Part shown: piece after piece, positions 25,001 through 39,307 of the stretch
Layout: every line of letters starts with the position of its first letter
Position numbering within the stretch: position 1 is the stretch's first letter
Assembly (NCBI RefSeq): GCF_022539665.2
Contig: NC_081340.1
Coordinates: 7,377,357 to 7,441,356 of the forward strand
DNA length: 64,000 nt
DNA from: Daphnia carinata
Lineage: Eukaryota > Arthropoda > Branchiopoda > Diplostraca > Daphniidae
Direction of reading: 5' to 3'
Made by a program: the position numbers and the translations under genes
Notes under the pieces: generated by a model
Database searches by the model: none
The model's input: the letters and a program-made list of their open reading frames with translations, nothing else
What the model was told of the DNA's origin: nothing

Positions 25001-25965
25001 AAAGTGGGAACGTGCTGCTTTTTTTTTCCATGGCCAGTTATTTTGTTTTGTTTTTTTTTTCGAAGGAAGGTTACGCACAACAAAGTGAAACGATACGTTC
25101 ACGCGACAACGACCGGCCAGTCAACATCGTCCAGTCCGCCGAGCTTCGAGCTCCGACAGTTCGGTGGTTGGGCGAGAACGCGTGTAGAATAATTAGTGAA
25201 ATTTTTCTTGTTTCAAGTTTCTCAGTTGCAGGGGGTTGTCCTGGACAAATATGCAAAAGTACTAACAATGTGAACGGCACTTTTAGGATGGTGTGGAAGA
25301 GGGGGCGGAGGAGGATGCAAGCAAGGGTCAAGATCTTGGCCGGTAAAGCTTGTTGTTAGGTGTGTACATACGGTCGATGTAGCAGACCGGGCAACAAAGT
25401 TTCCAGTCAATATTTGTAGAAATCGGAGGACCGCGTCACTCTTATGTACATGTGGCTAACAGCACAAATAAGTCGGCGGAGAGTTAGTTCAGCTGTTGAC
25501 CAGTTGACAAGAGTGTAAGAAGAAAGAGTACAGGAAAAACGACGGGCAGTGGGGGAGACCATAAAGGGGAGGGAGAAGCAAGAGAACGAGAGGAGGGAAT
25601 GTAACCATTGAGAATATGAAACCTGCGTTGTACAACAAGTTTCGTTGCTGAACTGTGGGAGCTGCGTCATCAAGGTCTGCCGGCCAGGCATCAAATGGCT
25701 GCACTTATTCAAATAAAGGGCGCGGAAATGAATGAGGAAGGAATGCAAACCAACGAGAAAATAAGAGGAAAAAAAATATGTGTATTTCTCCTTGACCTTG
25801 TTTAGCTAGCTAGTTATTCTTTACGCTAGATGGCTATAGCTGGCTGTTAAGAAGCAAAACTTCTGACGTTAGAGAATCGATTGTCGTCTGCAATCAACTA
25901 AACATCAGTTAATTGGATTAATTTATCACCTTCCATACCATAAGCGAAAAAATAAACGTATAAGG

Positions 25966-26509
25966 ATGTCTGGAAACTCAAATAACTCTTCCGATTCACG
26001 AAGATCCGATAGGATTCACCGGTAAGATAAAATAGTGGTGCAACGCTAGCTTCATTGATACTCAGTTTTTGTTTCGACTCTATCCAAAGGTATAAGGCGT
26101 CGGCATTCAATCAGAACCAGAATGGAGAAGACTTGACTCCCGATTATATGAATGTTTTGGGCATGGTTTTTAGTATGTGCGGGCTCATGATGAGGGTAAG
26201 TTGATCACTAAACCATTCTTGCAGTTTTGTCAAAATATTGCACTACTTGTAATTTTTTTAAATCATACCATTACAGTTGAAATGGTGTGCTTGGGCTGCT
26301 CTGTACTGCTCCTGCATCAGTTTTGCCAGTTCCAAGATCAACGATGACACCAAACAAATCCTCAGCAGTTTCATGTAACTTACCAAATCATCTTCACAAG
26401 TTTAACATTGTTTAACTTTTCATCACTTTTCAGGCTCTCCATCTCTGCTGTAGTCATGTCCTACCTCCAAAACCCAACTCCAATGGTTTTACCTTGGTCA
26501 ACTGTGTGA
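25966..26509 (+). CDS. WDR83OS: Asterix, PAT complex subunit (UPF0139)
   Basis: Small ER membrane protein. In the PAT complex with CCDC47 it chaperones newly inserted hydrophilic transmembrane segments of multipass proteins. Exons 25966-26021, 26090-26195, 26277-26374 and 26434-26509 join in phase to 111 residues, close to the roughly 106 of the human protein. The hallmarks are a Ser/Arg-rich head, then [17 protein letters not shown], two to three hydrophobic helices ([34 protein letters not shown]) and the conserved C-terminal NPTPMVLPW. All introns are 60-81 bases with GT-AG ends. An AATAAA follows at 26571. The gene converges on TMEM60, only 80 bases away stop to stop. I am confident of the family. 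Confidence 0.95.
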
Positions 26510-26570
26510 AAATTTGCCATTGTCATCAAATCTTTCAAAAAAGAATTAAAACTGCAATAGATTGGCTCAG

Positions 26571-26576
26571 AATAAA
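26571..26576 (+). terminator. AATAAA poly(A) signal of Asterix
   Basis: This is the first AATAAA after the Asterix stop codon, 62 bases downstream of it. It lies just 14 bases before the antisense TMEM60 stop codon, so cleavage would fall inside the TMEM60 coding region on the opposite strand. Confidence 0.6.
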
Positions 26577-26589
26577 CAATGAATTTCTT

Positions 26590-26991
26590 TCATTCGCGAC
26601 AAACGGGAACTAATATCCTAGTTAATTTAACAATGGCAGCTGAGAGTAACAACCAAAGTGGAATAAAAAGATAATAGAGAGGAATACCAGAAGAGGGACT
26701 ATCCAGCCTGCTACATAAGAGACATTGATATGTGATCTTGAGCAGTATAGGAGACATGAGTGTAACAAACTTTCTGCAAAAATACCATGGTCTTGAACGC
26801 AAATCTTGTGAACAATGCTGAGAAAAAACATGTAGAATTAAAAGAACAATAATCAGACAATCCCAAAACCAGATGGGTACCAAAACAAGAAACCAGCTCC
26901 ATTGGGTTCGATGATCCAACTGAAGAACTAGTAGTATCAGGAATACCAATGCAACAAACCATGCAACTAGTGCACGATGCAGCAAGGCCAT
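26590..26991 (-). CDS. TMEM60: TMEM60 family membrane protein
   Basis: Multipass membrane protein of unknown biochemical function. A single uninterrupted frame gives 133 residues, the same length as vertebrate TMEM60. There are four hydrophobic segments at about residues 7-24, 32-53, 76-93 and 103-122. Family-like stretches include LVLQLD after helix 1, a W-W-F-L-x-x-x-P-x-W motif in helix 2, and LFIPLW in the last helix. The start Met follows a pattern like the human N-terminus (hydrophobic, Arg-containing, Leu-rich). It faces CCP5 divergently and converges tail to tail with Asterix. Identification is by pattern from memory of the human protein. No alternative family fits better. Confidence 0.88.
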   Translation of the reverse strand: MALLHRALVAWFVALVFLILLVLQLDHRTQWSWFLVLVPIWFWDCLIIVLLILHVFSQHCSQDLRSRPWYFCRKFVTLMSPILLKITYQCLLCSRLDSPSSGIPLYYLFIPLWLLLSAAIVKLTRILVPVCRE

Positions 26992-28158
26992 GATACCACT
27001 TCAATGTCAGACCAAAGAACAAGTCCTGGAACTTCTTGATGGTTATTGGAACTGAAAACTGAAACAAAACACAATTTTTATCGAACAGTGAATGCAATTG
27101 TCTGTTATGTTTACATTTCTATTTATTACCACGTTGGTAGAAAGTTCAACCAGAACTTACCCAATAAATATCTTGTTAATAACATAAATCATATTGCTGT
27201 TTCTAAAATCGCCATCGTCAAAAAGTTATGGGTCACAATTTCGAAAATAGCACATGACAGGCACACAGTGGTCATAAACCTATTACACTGGCGATTGTCC
27301 AAATCTTTACAATGTAATCTTGATCCGGATCCCAGCGACTTTAACGTCGAAATGCACAGCGACAAGTTTTGAAGATCGTATGATACTTAATTTTAAAAAA
27401 ATTTGAACTATTGCGATAATGAATACTCTGAATTTTCGTGGCTCAATCGAATCATCGGGCTCAAGTCATCTAGGAAAAAGCAGACGACAAGACGCCATTG
27501 TTGTTTTCTTTTGGCAGAGGAGACTGGAGTTAAACTTGAACCCATTTCGCCAAATTTTTATCACTTCCAGTTCGTGCCTAAGGCTTGTAACATTCCTGCC
27601 CATTATCCGATTCATCTACGAATTGGTAAAAACTTACATTCAAATTTAATTACATATTTTAGCGTTACCATAGTACCTAAGGTTAACAAAGGCGATGAAC
27701 TCAATTACCTCCGTTCTCTAAATTTAATGCTCTTCAGGAATTATGTTCCTTAATAACTTAACATTGAATTATTTATAATGCATGTTTTGCTCTTTGTTAA
27801 GTTATTCAGTGGAAGCTGAAAGCAGACATATAATATTGTTTGTTTAAGTAAAACCTGAAACAAATGTATATCACCTCATGTTCTGGCGCCCAAACCCTAC
27901 ATTGCTAGAACTGATTTCCCATGTTAGTAAGATTTCTCAAGCTTTAAAGTTCACCACTACCTAACATTTGGTCAATGTATGGTTTTTATTTTAGCTTCAT
28001 GTTTACTCATACTGAATCTTTGCTAGATAGTTATACAAGTATAAAAAAATTTTACACTGTGACATTTTTGTGGAGTAGATTGAGATAACCAGTAATTTAT
28101 TTTGGTGTTTTCAAGCCTTACTAAAAAAGCTGCATAATTTTTTCATTTCATGATAGGA
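26992..28158. promoter_or_regulatory. Divergent intergenic region, TMEM60 / CCP5
   Basis: About 1.2 kb lies between the two start codons. It must contain both 5'UTRs and probably a shared promoter. The CCP5 start lies directly after an intron-like 3' end (TGATAG at 28151-28156), so a noncoding first exon probably sits here. Two plus-strand open frames of 108 and 116 codons (27046, 27403) look random. Confidence 0.5.
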
Positions 28159-31100
28159 ATGAATGAAATCATTGGAAGTTTTCACTTTCACTCGGATTTT
28201 GACTCGGGGAATCTGGCAAAAGTAGAGAAAGATGAAAAGAATGACAATGAATTTAACCTTTGGACATTACCAGATTGTGCAAATACCCCTTATGAAAATG
28301 GAAATAGGACATGGTTCTACTTTGGAGTTCAAGGTTAGTTGTTAATGCTTCCAAAATCTCTTTTCAATTTTTTTTTGTGAATCTGACTAATGATACATTG
28401 CTGTATAGGTCCCTGCAATACCGTAGTAAAATTTAACATTATGAATCTGAACAGACAAGCAAAGTTGTATAGCCAAGGAATGAAACCACTTTTTAAGGTG
28501 CTCCCTCATCAAGAACAATGGGAACGTATTAAAGACAAACCAATTTGCAGTGTAAGACATTCAATTATGTCTGAAAATTTCTGATGAGCTATTAACTTTT
28601 ACTGAATTGTGTTTGGTAGATGGAAGACCAAAGTTTTGTACTTAGCTTCAAGTTTACCATGCCAAGTCAAGAAAATTCAACCGTCTATTTTGCTTTTTGC
28701 TATCCCTACTCTTACTCTGACCTTCTTTTTGATCTGGACACGCTAGAGGCCCGCTTTTCGACGAAAGAAGGAAATATTTACTTTGGGCGTGAGCTTCTGT
28801 GCAATTCTTTGGATCAACGTCGAGTCGACTTGGTGACTGTTACGCGGAATGGTGATGAAAATCGCCGAGATAAGCCTGTTGTTTTTGTCAGTGCGAGAGT
28901 TCATCCAGGAGAAACGCCATCCAGCTTCGTTTTAAACGGTTTCCTGGATTTCATTCTCAAAGAGGACGACATCCGTGCACAAAAACTGCGCGAGAATTTC
29001 ATATTCCTTTTGGTTCCTATGCTCAACCCTGACGGAGTATACCGCGGTCACTACAGAACTGACAGTCGTGGAGTTAATCTCAATCGAGTATATCTTGAAA
29101 CGGATGCAATTTTTCATCCAACCATAGCTGCTACAAAGCAGCTTTTGCTTGATTTGGCTAAAGAAGAGTTAGTTATGGAAACAAACTCCATGTCAACACT
29201 CGAGCAAAAGGTACCTCTGATTATCGTATTCATCCTCTTAATTCCAGGGCTAATCTTGTGATCAACATGTAGGTTAAAGAAACGCTGTTAGTCCAAACGG
29301 ATGATTCGAATTGTAAGGACGATTCGGTTACGCTGTGGCCGCTTAGCTTTAAGGACGATGGCGGTAGGACGAACTTCGCTGGACTTCAGTTTCCCAATGC
29401 CTCGGATGAAACTACGCTTTCTTTGTCATCTTCCGCCATCCTCAGTGGCAGTACACTCGAGGGCGCAGAAGAGGGAGATGTCAGTGCGCAATATTTTGAT
29501 GTTGCTCCAGCAACACCTTGCCTTGCAGCCTCTCCATCGACCAAGAGCAGACTCTTCGCATACATTGACCTACACGGCCATGCATCCAAACGAGGTCTGC
29601 TATCCAACAGATACTTTTCGACCTAGTTTCATGAGCATTTTCAATTAACCATTTTTGTTACAGGTATCTTCATATACGGTAATCATTTTAAAGACGCAAA
29701 CCAACAAGTAGAGTGCCTACTCCTGCCAAAACTGATCTCGCTCAACAGCCAACACTTTGATTTCTGGGCCTGCAATTTTTCTGAAAAAAATATGCGGCAA
29801 CGGTTTGTTGAAAAATCGCTTTTAATCCTTTTTTTGGTTTTGTCCGCTATTTTCTGTTGTTTATCACATTAGAGACAAACGGGACGGGTTAAGCAAAGAG
29901 GGCTCTGGACGAGTCGCCGTGTCGAAGTTAACTGGAATCCCGCGGAGCTACACTCTCGAGTGCAACTATAATACAGGACGTATGCGTAATATTCTCAGTC
30001 CTCTGCCAACGGATAAGTTTCCGCTATTTCACGCCACCACCGGTGATGCCAAAGGTATTAGAAAGAGTTAAGTACATATTTTACCCTCTTTGCATTCACG
30101 TAATGAACCCATGACTCAAACAGATGAGGAGCGGCTAGATGGATCTACGCTGTCACGCAGAAGAACGGTCAGCGCTGGACCTAGTTTAACAGATGCCTTT
30201 GCCCCACCAGTTCCTTACTCAGAGCAATCATTTAAAGAGGTATAAACAGGCCACGTGAATCGCTTGCCAGTTTTCGAGAGTAAACTCAATAATTTCTTCT
30301 GCATGGCAGGTTGGAGAAGCGATTGCAGTATCTCTGCTTGATCTTATTGGAGCCAATCCGCTGAGCCGTCTTCCACAGTCAACTTACGGAGATGTCGACG
30401 GTGCTCGTCAGTGGATCCGGCTTCATTGCCTAGGTCAACGTCGTTTCCCCTTCGTGGAAGCAGATGCAGATGAAGAGAGCACCTGCTCTCATCTACCGTC
30501 TAGTTCGACAACAGCCAACTCTCTCCAACAGGTTACAATTGTTTGATCCTTTTCTATCGTCTCCTATCACTTTTATCGCGCGAAAAGAAGTCTTCGCTTG
30601 TCCAAGTTAAAATTTTCAACTACCAAACTCAATACTCTACCACCTTCATGGTGAGATTCTAGAATATTATTGTACACTAGTTAATAGGTTTGATAAGATA
30701 GCGGCCCATGTTGTCCATAGGGTCACCTTTGCCAGATCAGTGTTTTAAAATTTCTCTCCTCTGCCTTCCAAGAAGCTCTTGATTTGGAATGAAGCTTTTA
30801 CTCTCAGTAGAATTACCGATTAACTCTTTCTAGTCCCCAAGTCGAACTTTAGAAAATGAAAAAAAGAAAGAAAACCGCAGCAAGCTTTGCCTGACAGCCT
30901 CACTCACTTTTATTTTGACAGTCCTATCTTTCGTTCGACATCCGTCAGTCGTTTTGTATGTTTGTATTCTATGCGTCCTTTATTTTTATTTGAACGATAA
31001 CACAATACATTCCCTTCGTCTGGGCCCCATCGGATTGCTCTTTTATAGTCTATTCACGTGGCCTTTGGTTGCCAAACATATATCCAATTCAACTAATTAT

Positions 31101-32060
31101 CAAACTACATGCCAAACTCGTGCAATCTGCACACTTCAGGTTTCCCAACGAGATTCTATGGCCTACCCTGCTACGTCGACAGCTACGACTGGTGATTTGA
31201 CCACGACCGTAATGTCCCTCTCATTGCCGGCAAAAAGACTTTCGCCAGGGAAAAGACTACCGAAATCAGGAGAAAAAACAAGTGAGTTATTCCTCATTTC
31301 CTGGCAGATCATTGCCACAAAATGCAAGGCAGTGGCTGGTAGGTACTACCATCCATTTAGTTTCTCATTGTTTCATGATTCTGCATTGGAATTAGATCGC
31401 GTTCGTGTCCGAAAACCTTGGCCTGGTAGTCCACGAATGAAGGAGTCACCAAATCAGAGCCCCAAACAGCAGGGACCATCCACCGTGGACTTCGCGCCTT
31501 CCTCACCGAGTTACCAGCTCTTTCCAAAGCAAGTTAAAAGCCCACCAAGCGCTCGCCGCATCCCCAGGAAGAAATCGTTGAGAAAAGCCAAAGTAAGCGT
31601 TTGCCCTTTACGTTTTCTTTGTAAGCGCAAGGCTCTTTCACCTTAACTGGTTGGAACTTGAAAGGACGTTTTTTTCTTTCAGGTCCAGCCCCTCGTGAAG
31701 AAAGATGGAATGATTGAGGTCGAGCTAAATGCGACATTTCATGCTACTTCGCCCTCTTCTCCTCCCAAGCAGTTGCTGAAGCGAAAACGTCGCAAGTCCA
31801 GAACTCTGAGTGTCAGTGAAAGTTGTAAGGAAAAACGGAAGTTTAAGGGATCGCCCGTAGCCGTTGCAGCGGTTGCTGCCGCTGTAGTAGCTGCGTCAGA
31901 TAATAATTCAACTGAGGTAGACTACCCTCAACCTTCTACATCGGCATCGACCCGTATTCAGACCAAATCGGTGATGGTGAAAAAGAAAAAGCTCTTGAAG
32001 AAAAGAAATGCCACAAGCGTCCTTCAGAAGAAAAAACGAATTAATCTGATTACTGAGTGA
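28159..32060 (+). CDS. AGBL5: Cytosolic carboxypeptidase 5 (tubulin deglutamylase)
   Basis: M14-family metallocarboxypeptidase that removes the branch-point glutamate from polyglutamylated tubulin, countering TTLL enzymes. Exons: 28159-28333, 28409-28551, 28620-29210, 29273-29594, 29664-29802, 29873-30054, 30124-30239, 30310-30531, 31140-31281, 31396-31592, 31683-32060. These give 868 residues; the human protein has 886. The N domain has [10 protein letters not shown] and [10 protein letters not shown]. Zinc ligands are in HPGETPSS (His201, Glu204) and [10 protein letters not shown] (His404 or 406). Substrate residues sit in NPDGV and [11 protein letters not shown] (about 242-262), and the catalytic Glu in [10 protein letters not shown] (about 487). 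The tail (from about 660) is basic, Ser/Pro-rich, with an Ala/Val run and Lys/Arg clusters that could be nuclear-localisation or microtubule-binding. The start matches the human N-terminus in spacing to FDSGNL; an in-frame ATG nine bases upstream is probably intronic. Confidence 0.94.
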
Positions 32061-32546
32061 TTATTGCTATTTGTGTGTCCCTTGTTTTTGTATTTTTTTT
32101 TGTTTCATTTCTTGATTTTTTTTTTCCTCCTTCAATTTTTTTAGAAAATTGTTACTTAGGACAGTTGAGTAACGAATCTGGTTTTCGTACGTAATGTAGG
32201 TTCGGTTATTGCTCCGGTCGTGCCGAAACACGCTCAATAACTATTGATGATTTTTGCAATCTTCTCCCAAAAAGTATGGTTATTCGTTTACGAACGAAAA
32301 TATTGGCTTAAAAATTGTTTAGTTCGATAGATGTGATTACCAAAACGAAGTTGTTTTGCATTACGTCCTGTGAAATTCTGGAAATCCCAGCCTCGCTATT
32401 CATATACAAAGGAATATGAAGAAACTATGAATATTTATTTAAGATCCCTTAACGTAAAACGAACAAAGCCCTGTATAAATCATCTTTTCTGTTGAATAAC
32501 TGCGCGAAAGAAAAATACAACACAGGCTGCGCTTTTCTCATTCACA

Positions 32547-32552
32547 AATAAA
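32547..32552 (+). terminator. AATAAA poly(A) signal candidate of CCP5
   Basis: AATAAA lies about 490 bases after the CCP5 stop codon and before the convergent Ly6 gene. It is the clearest plus-strand signal in this gap. A minus-strand copy (TTTATT at 32434-32439) may serve the Ly6 gene. Confidence 0.45.
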
Positions 32553-32713
32553 CGCTGTGTTTGTTTTTCTTTTGTTTTAATGTTTCACTTTATGTTTTAA
32601 CAAGACATATAGCAATGCATTGTGTCCTGAAGATCAGTTGGATGGTGTAACAGTATGGTGTCTCATGTGTGTCAGCACTATGTTATTAACGTTCTGAATT
32701 TAATTAAAATCTC

Positions 32714-33296
32714 TTAGAGCAAGAATTTTGGACCTAGCAAGGCTACCGTGGCAAACGACACCATGGTGGCGAAAACCATTTGAAGATCAGCTCCAGAGTT
32801 GCAACCGTCTTGATCACAAGAGCAGACATATTGGCGACCACCCAAGCCGGCCTTCTGGTAGCAGGTGTTGGTTACAGGATCGTCTTGGCCGCATTCGCGG
32901 ATTACCCTAATGTTGGACTCGACTGCAAATTTTCAAACAATTTTGGCAGTTGAAACATGGACAGTTGGACAACAGTTGGAAGTGAAAAACGATCTACCTC
33001 CATCATGATTCGGGGCATCTTGGTCGATTTTTCGGCAGCCCGTGTATTTAGCTCCTCCAGCTAGTTCACTGCAGTCTTTCAAGAAATTCGGATTAAGTGA
33101 CTGCGTGTTGGAGCATCCTGTTTTATCTATCGCGGAATTGCAGACGTAGCATTTAATAGCATCACCTGTTAAATTAAATTAAACAAATTTAATCGTTACT
33201 CTATTTAGTCGGTGAATTTGAAAAGAAACGTCGCAACTTGCCAGTCGAGATGAAGAACGCGAAACAGACGATGGAGCACAAGAAAAGACGATTCAT
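32714..33296 (-). CDS. Ly6/uPAR-domain GPI-anchored protein (quiver-like)
   Basis: Secreted three-finger (LU domain) protein predicted to be GPI-anchored. Arthropod relatives act in septate junctions or as ion-channel modulators, but no specific role can be assigned here. Exons 33242-33296, 32998-33165 and 32714-32922 give 143 residues. There is a signal peptide (about 1-20, LFLCSIVCFAFFIS), then ten cysteines in LU spacing (IKCYVC, GC, DC, GC, EC, TC, VCSC, and terminal GCN). A hydrophobic C-terminus (MVFATMVSFATVALLG) follows, as expected for GPI attachment. The first intron uses a GC donor (G|GCAAGT); the nearby GT would place a stop directly after the junction. The gene is divergent from PTEN. 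Confidence 0.87.
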
Positions 33297-35421
33297 TTCG
33301 GATTGGAGCGGATGGCAAAGTGACTGGATGGTGCAATATTAAGCCTAGGAATACGATGAAGGGAGGCTTATTGCATCCAACTGACGATCGCAAGGGCTGG
33401 CCAACGTCTGCGAAGAACCTCTCCGTGTCCGTTTTATTTTCTTGAACGTTTTTCTCCCAATTGAATCTTGTTTCGGCTAGTTTATTCCGGCACTAAAGAC
33501 ATGCCATGAAAAGTTAATCCTGTTGGTTTGAAAGTCGATTTCAGATTTTCACCGGCTGCAGCGTCATGAGTGTCGTTGATCATACAGAAATGACTTGTAG
33601 AGTGCTACACGCTTGAAGACATACCATGCTGCAGTTTAAGGGGGAAATAGCTGTTGTTCACCGAATTCCCATTCCTGGCATGTAAACTGCCTGTGATGGA
33701 TGAATCTCCAAGGCTGAAAAGGGGTTCATCGGGGCCATCCATCGCTTCTATAGCAACCTATAACATAAAAACAGTAAGTAACAAATAAATATACTGCTGA
33801 AAAGTTATCGTTAAAATCGAAAAAAATTTTCTACGCAAATAAAAGTTATTGCAGTTTGTCGGATAACGCGAACGCCACATATCCATTGGACCCTGTATCT
33901 TTAAAAGAGTGGAAACGGTAAAGCAGGGCAAGATTTATCCAAGTGCGAGTGAATCTTCATACGCACGCAGAGGGAGCAAATGGTTGTTCAGCGTTGTCAA
34001 GAATCTCAATTGGCTCTCCTCTCATTCACTGTCTTAAGAAAGCGTTAGTGGTCGTTACGTTCTGTTACTGGACTATAAAGCCATATTGAACCGGTGTCTG
34101 CTACTCAGCGATGCCACAGACGCTTCTCATTCTTAAGCAACCCCAGTTCTAGCGTATTTCGCACCTTCAATAACATTCGCTGGAAAACGAAACGATGTGG
34201 AACAAAGAACTGAATTTGTTTATCAACTTTAGGGGCATGGAATAAAAAGATCACACTAAGGAAAAAGCGCGTTAGATGGCAAACTATTTATCAACACTAC
34301 ATTGGGCTTTCGAGAGTTATAATCCTGACATGGATAGGAAAGGTAGAAACAAGTAGGAGGGATTTGTGATGAAAATCCTATCATGTCAGACATTCACACG
34401 GTATACATGTATCACATACAAACCTCTCAACGGCACCTGCTTGGTATTCTGGATCTGCATGCTTTGAACTAGACGTGGATTGGTGAGAGGGCAGAAATTA
34501 TCCTTGCCGTTGTTCCCTTTTCTTTTATCTAGGCTTAATTTTAACATTACTTACCTACGCAACTTTCCTGTTCTATCTAGTGTAGGCAGTATGCTTTAAT
34601 AACCTGTTGTTTTCGCAACTGATAATAACATGTACTGTACGCACTTTTACAGTGAGCATCTGTTCAACGGTGTCTGCTACTATTACCAATTAAAAATTTC
34701 TAGAGCGGTTAACTTTTGACCATTTTGACGATCAAGTCTATTTATCTATATTGGTTTTCAGGTGTGCCCTGCCAACATTCGTTGAAGCAAGCGAAAGGAT
34801 TCTTTGTTTGAGAAAATCAGGGTGAAACATGATTGGTTTTTTACATCCAAAATCAGAGATAACCATAAATGCAAGTCAACTGCCTAAGGCAAAATGTTCT
34901 GGCCTATTAAAGACGAAGGTTTTGGTGGTATGCGTTTGTTGAAATTGGTGGCGTCTTACGGATGCTTTATGTACTAAAACGCGTCGACCTGCTATCTTTG
35001 GTGCACGGGCCTGATCTCGTGTATCTCAGGGTTCTAACAAAGCGAAAGCGGCTCGGTGTGTGTGCGTCTCTCCCCTGCCTCCTTGTCTTACTCTATCGAC
35101 GGCTTATCCCTCTCTTTGCTCTTTTAAAAACTTTTATTTGGTTGAAAATGATAATGATCTGTTGTGAAAAACGCGAGAGAAACCAACTGTCAAATGTGTC
35201 ACCTTAGTTGGCAGTAATTGTTTCCAGAGACTTTTACTTGTCGTTAGTTGTTGTCAAGTGAGAGTCGAGTAGGAATAGAACGAGTGCTGTTCTAGAGAAG
35301 AAAGTGCGTCGGTGTGTGCAATTGCTTGTTTGTTTGCCTTTTGTAGCCTAATGGGTGTGATATTGTAAACAGATTGATAAAAAGTGATGGTGATTTTTAG
35401 TTTATAAAACTTAACAAAGAA
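33297..35421. promoter_or_regulatory. Divergent intergenic region, Ly6 / PTEN
   Basis: About 2.1 kb separates the two start codons. It must hold both 5'UTRs. A minus-strand exon-like segment is listed separately (33625-33757). An 81-codon plus-strand frame at 34962 is low-complexity and not credible. Nothing else is recognisable. Confidence 0.5.
33625..33757 (-). other. Candidate exon, unassigned
   Basis: This 133-base segment is bounded by TTATAG and a GTATGT donor. One frame is open throughout, beginning VAIEAMDGPDEPLFSLGDSS and ending FPLKLQH. It could be a 5'UTR exon of the Ly6 gene carrying an upstream reading frame, or a coding exon of an unknown gene. I do not recognise the peptide. 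Joining it to the next acceptor-like site does not continue the Ly6 frame. Confidence 0.25.
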
Positions 35422-38231
<2,810 letters not shown>

Positions 38232-39307
38232 ATAGCAGCATGCTGATTTGGTTCCTCTTTTCTCTTTGTTGGCACATTTCTGTATTACTCTCCTGCCCCA
38301 TAAGGGATTTTTTTTTCCTGCCCCCTTTGCGAATCCAATCGGAAACGATCAGTTAGTGCTGGCCTGAGCGATAATTTCCTACCCGGTGTCGCTTGCTTAG
38401 AGAGACAACATTTTCGAAATATGCGCAAAAAGAAATTTTGCATTTTAACGTATCATTTGTACTCGGTATGTTGCGATTTTGCAACAGGACGTAAGCGATC
38501 ACTGTCTTGGGTTATAGGTCGCGTTTATTGTTCCCTTTCGTATCCCCTTTGTTTCTATGGTTCTAAATTTTTGAATTAGTTTTTTGTTTCTCTATCTAAT
38601 TGGATCGGCTAAAGGGTTGGAGCCTTATCATCATGCTCCCCTTCACATTATCTTTGGTCCCTCATTATTATTTTTTTTTTTTTTCACCTTGTTGCGCAAC
38701 AAATCCTCCCAGTTCTTGTTTAATCTTTTTTCATTGTTGGAATAAACATGTGACCTGGATCTCCCTAAACATAAGAGACACCATCAAAAATTGGCGTCAA
38801 AAGTTGGAAATTTTTTTTCCTGCACTTCGTTATTAATTAGTTCAATTGGTACTCTGTCACTGCATTTCTTGTTAGTTTGGTATTCTTTTTCCAGATATGA
38901 TTGCAGTTCTTATTACATGAAATCTCTTGAACTCCTAAATTTACCTTTGTCGAGAATTCAAAGATCAATTGAGTACTTATTTATCTTACAGGGGAATCGA
39001 CCTATTTGTGACCTGGCGTGTGAAAACTGTTACCAGAGATTTCTCTTGATTACCATTTAACTGACGAAAATCATTTTCGTACTTTGTCTCATTTGTTTCT
39101 TTTCGTTGGTTCATTCGTTGATTTTTTTTTTGTTTGTTTTGTATCGAGTCGGAAACAATATGACTGGACAATAATATACTATAACTGAACAGTTATGAAG
39201 TCATAGTATCTCTGTAATGAACTTATATTGTACCATACGTCGCACAAGGCAAAGGCTGATAAACTTGGGGTTTGTCAAAATTTGTAAAGAAAAACGTGTT
39301 TTCGAAT
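38232..39307. other. Convergent 3' region, PTEN / LIN37
   Basis: About 1.1 kb of 3'UTR and spacer between two convergent stop codons. An AATAAA at 38741-38746 is a likely PTEN signal. Several short open frames are low-complexity and not credible. An alternative PTEN terminal exon could lie here, but I cannot identify one. Confidence 0.55.
38741..38746 (+). terminator. AATAAA poly(A) signal candidate of PTEN
   Basis: AATAAA about 510 bases beyond the PTEN stop, in the convergent gap with LIN37. Confidence 0.5.

Larger units (their letters stand above)
17779..25965. other. Upstream region of ADAMTS, no gene supported
   Basis: About 8 kb between the ADAMTS start codon and Asterix. It is rich in A/T tracts and GA and CA repeats. 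Minus-strand patches at about 24500-24610 and 23515-23650 are more GC-rich with splice-like edges, and could be 5'UTR exons of ADAMTS. I found no frame with recognisable protein similarity. The homopolymer tracts thin out near 25.1 kb, before the compact gene cluster begins. Confidence 0.6.

Noticed and set aside
24937-25359. 140-codon plus-strand frame
   Set aside because: The first half is tract-derived and the second half has no recognisable domain or splice support.
27046-27372. 108-codon plus-strand frame upstream of CCP5
   Set aside because: Random-looking composition and no known motif. It lies in the divergent promoter and UTR region.
34962-35207. 81-codon plus-strand frame upstream of PTEN
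   Set aside because: Leu/Arg-rich without domain features. Probably chance in the PTEN leader region.
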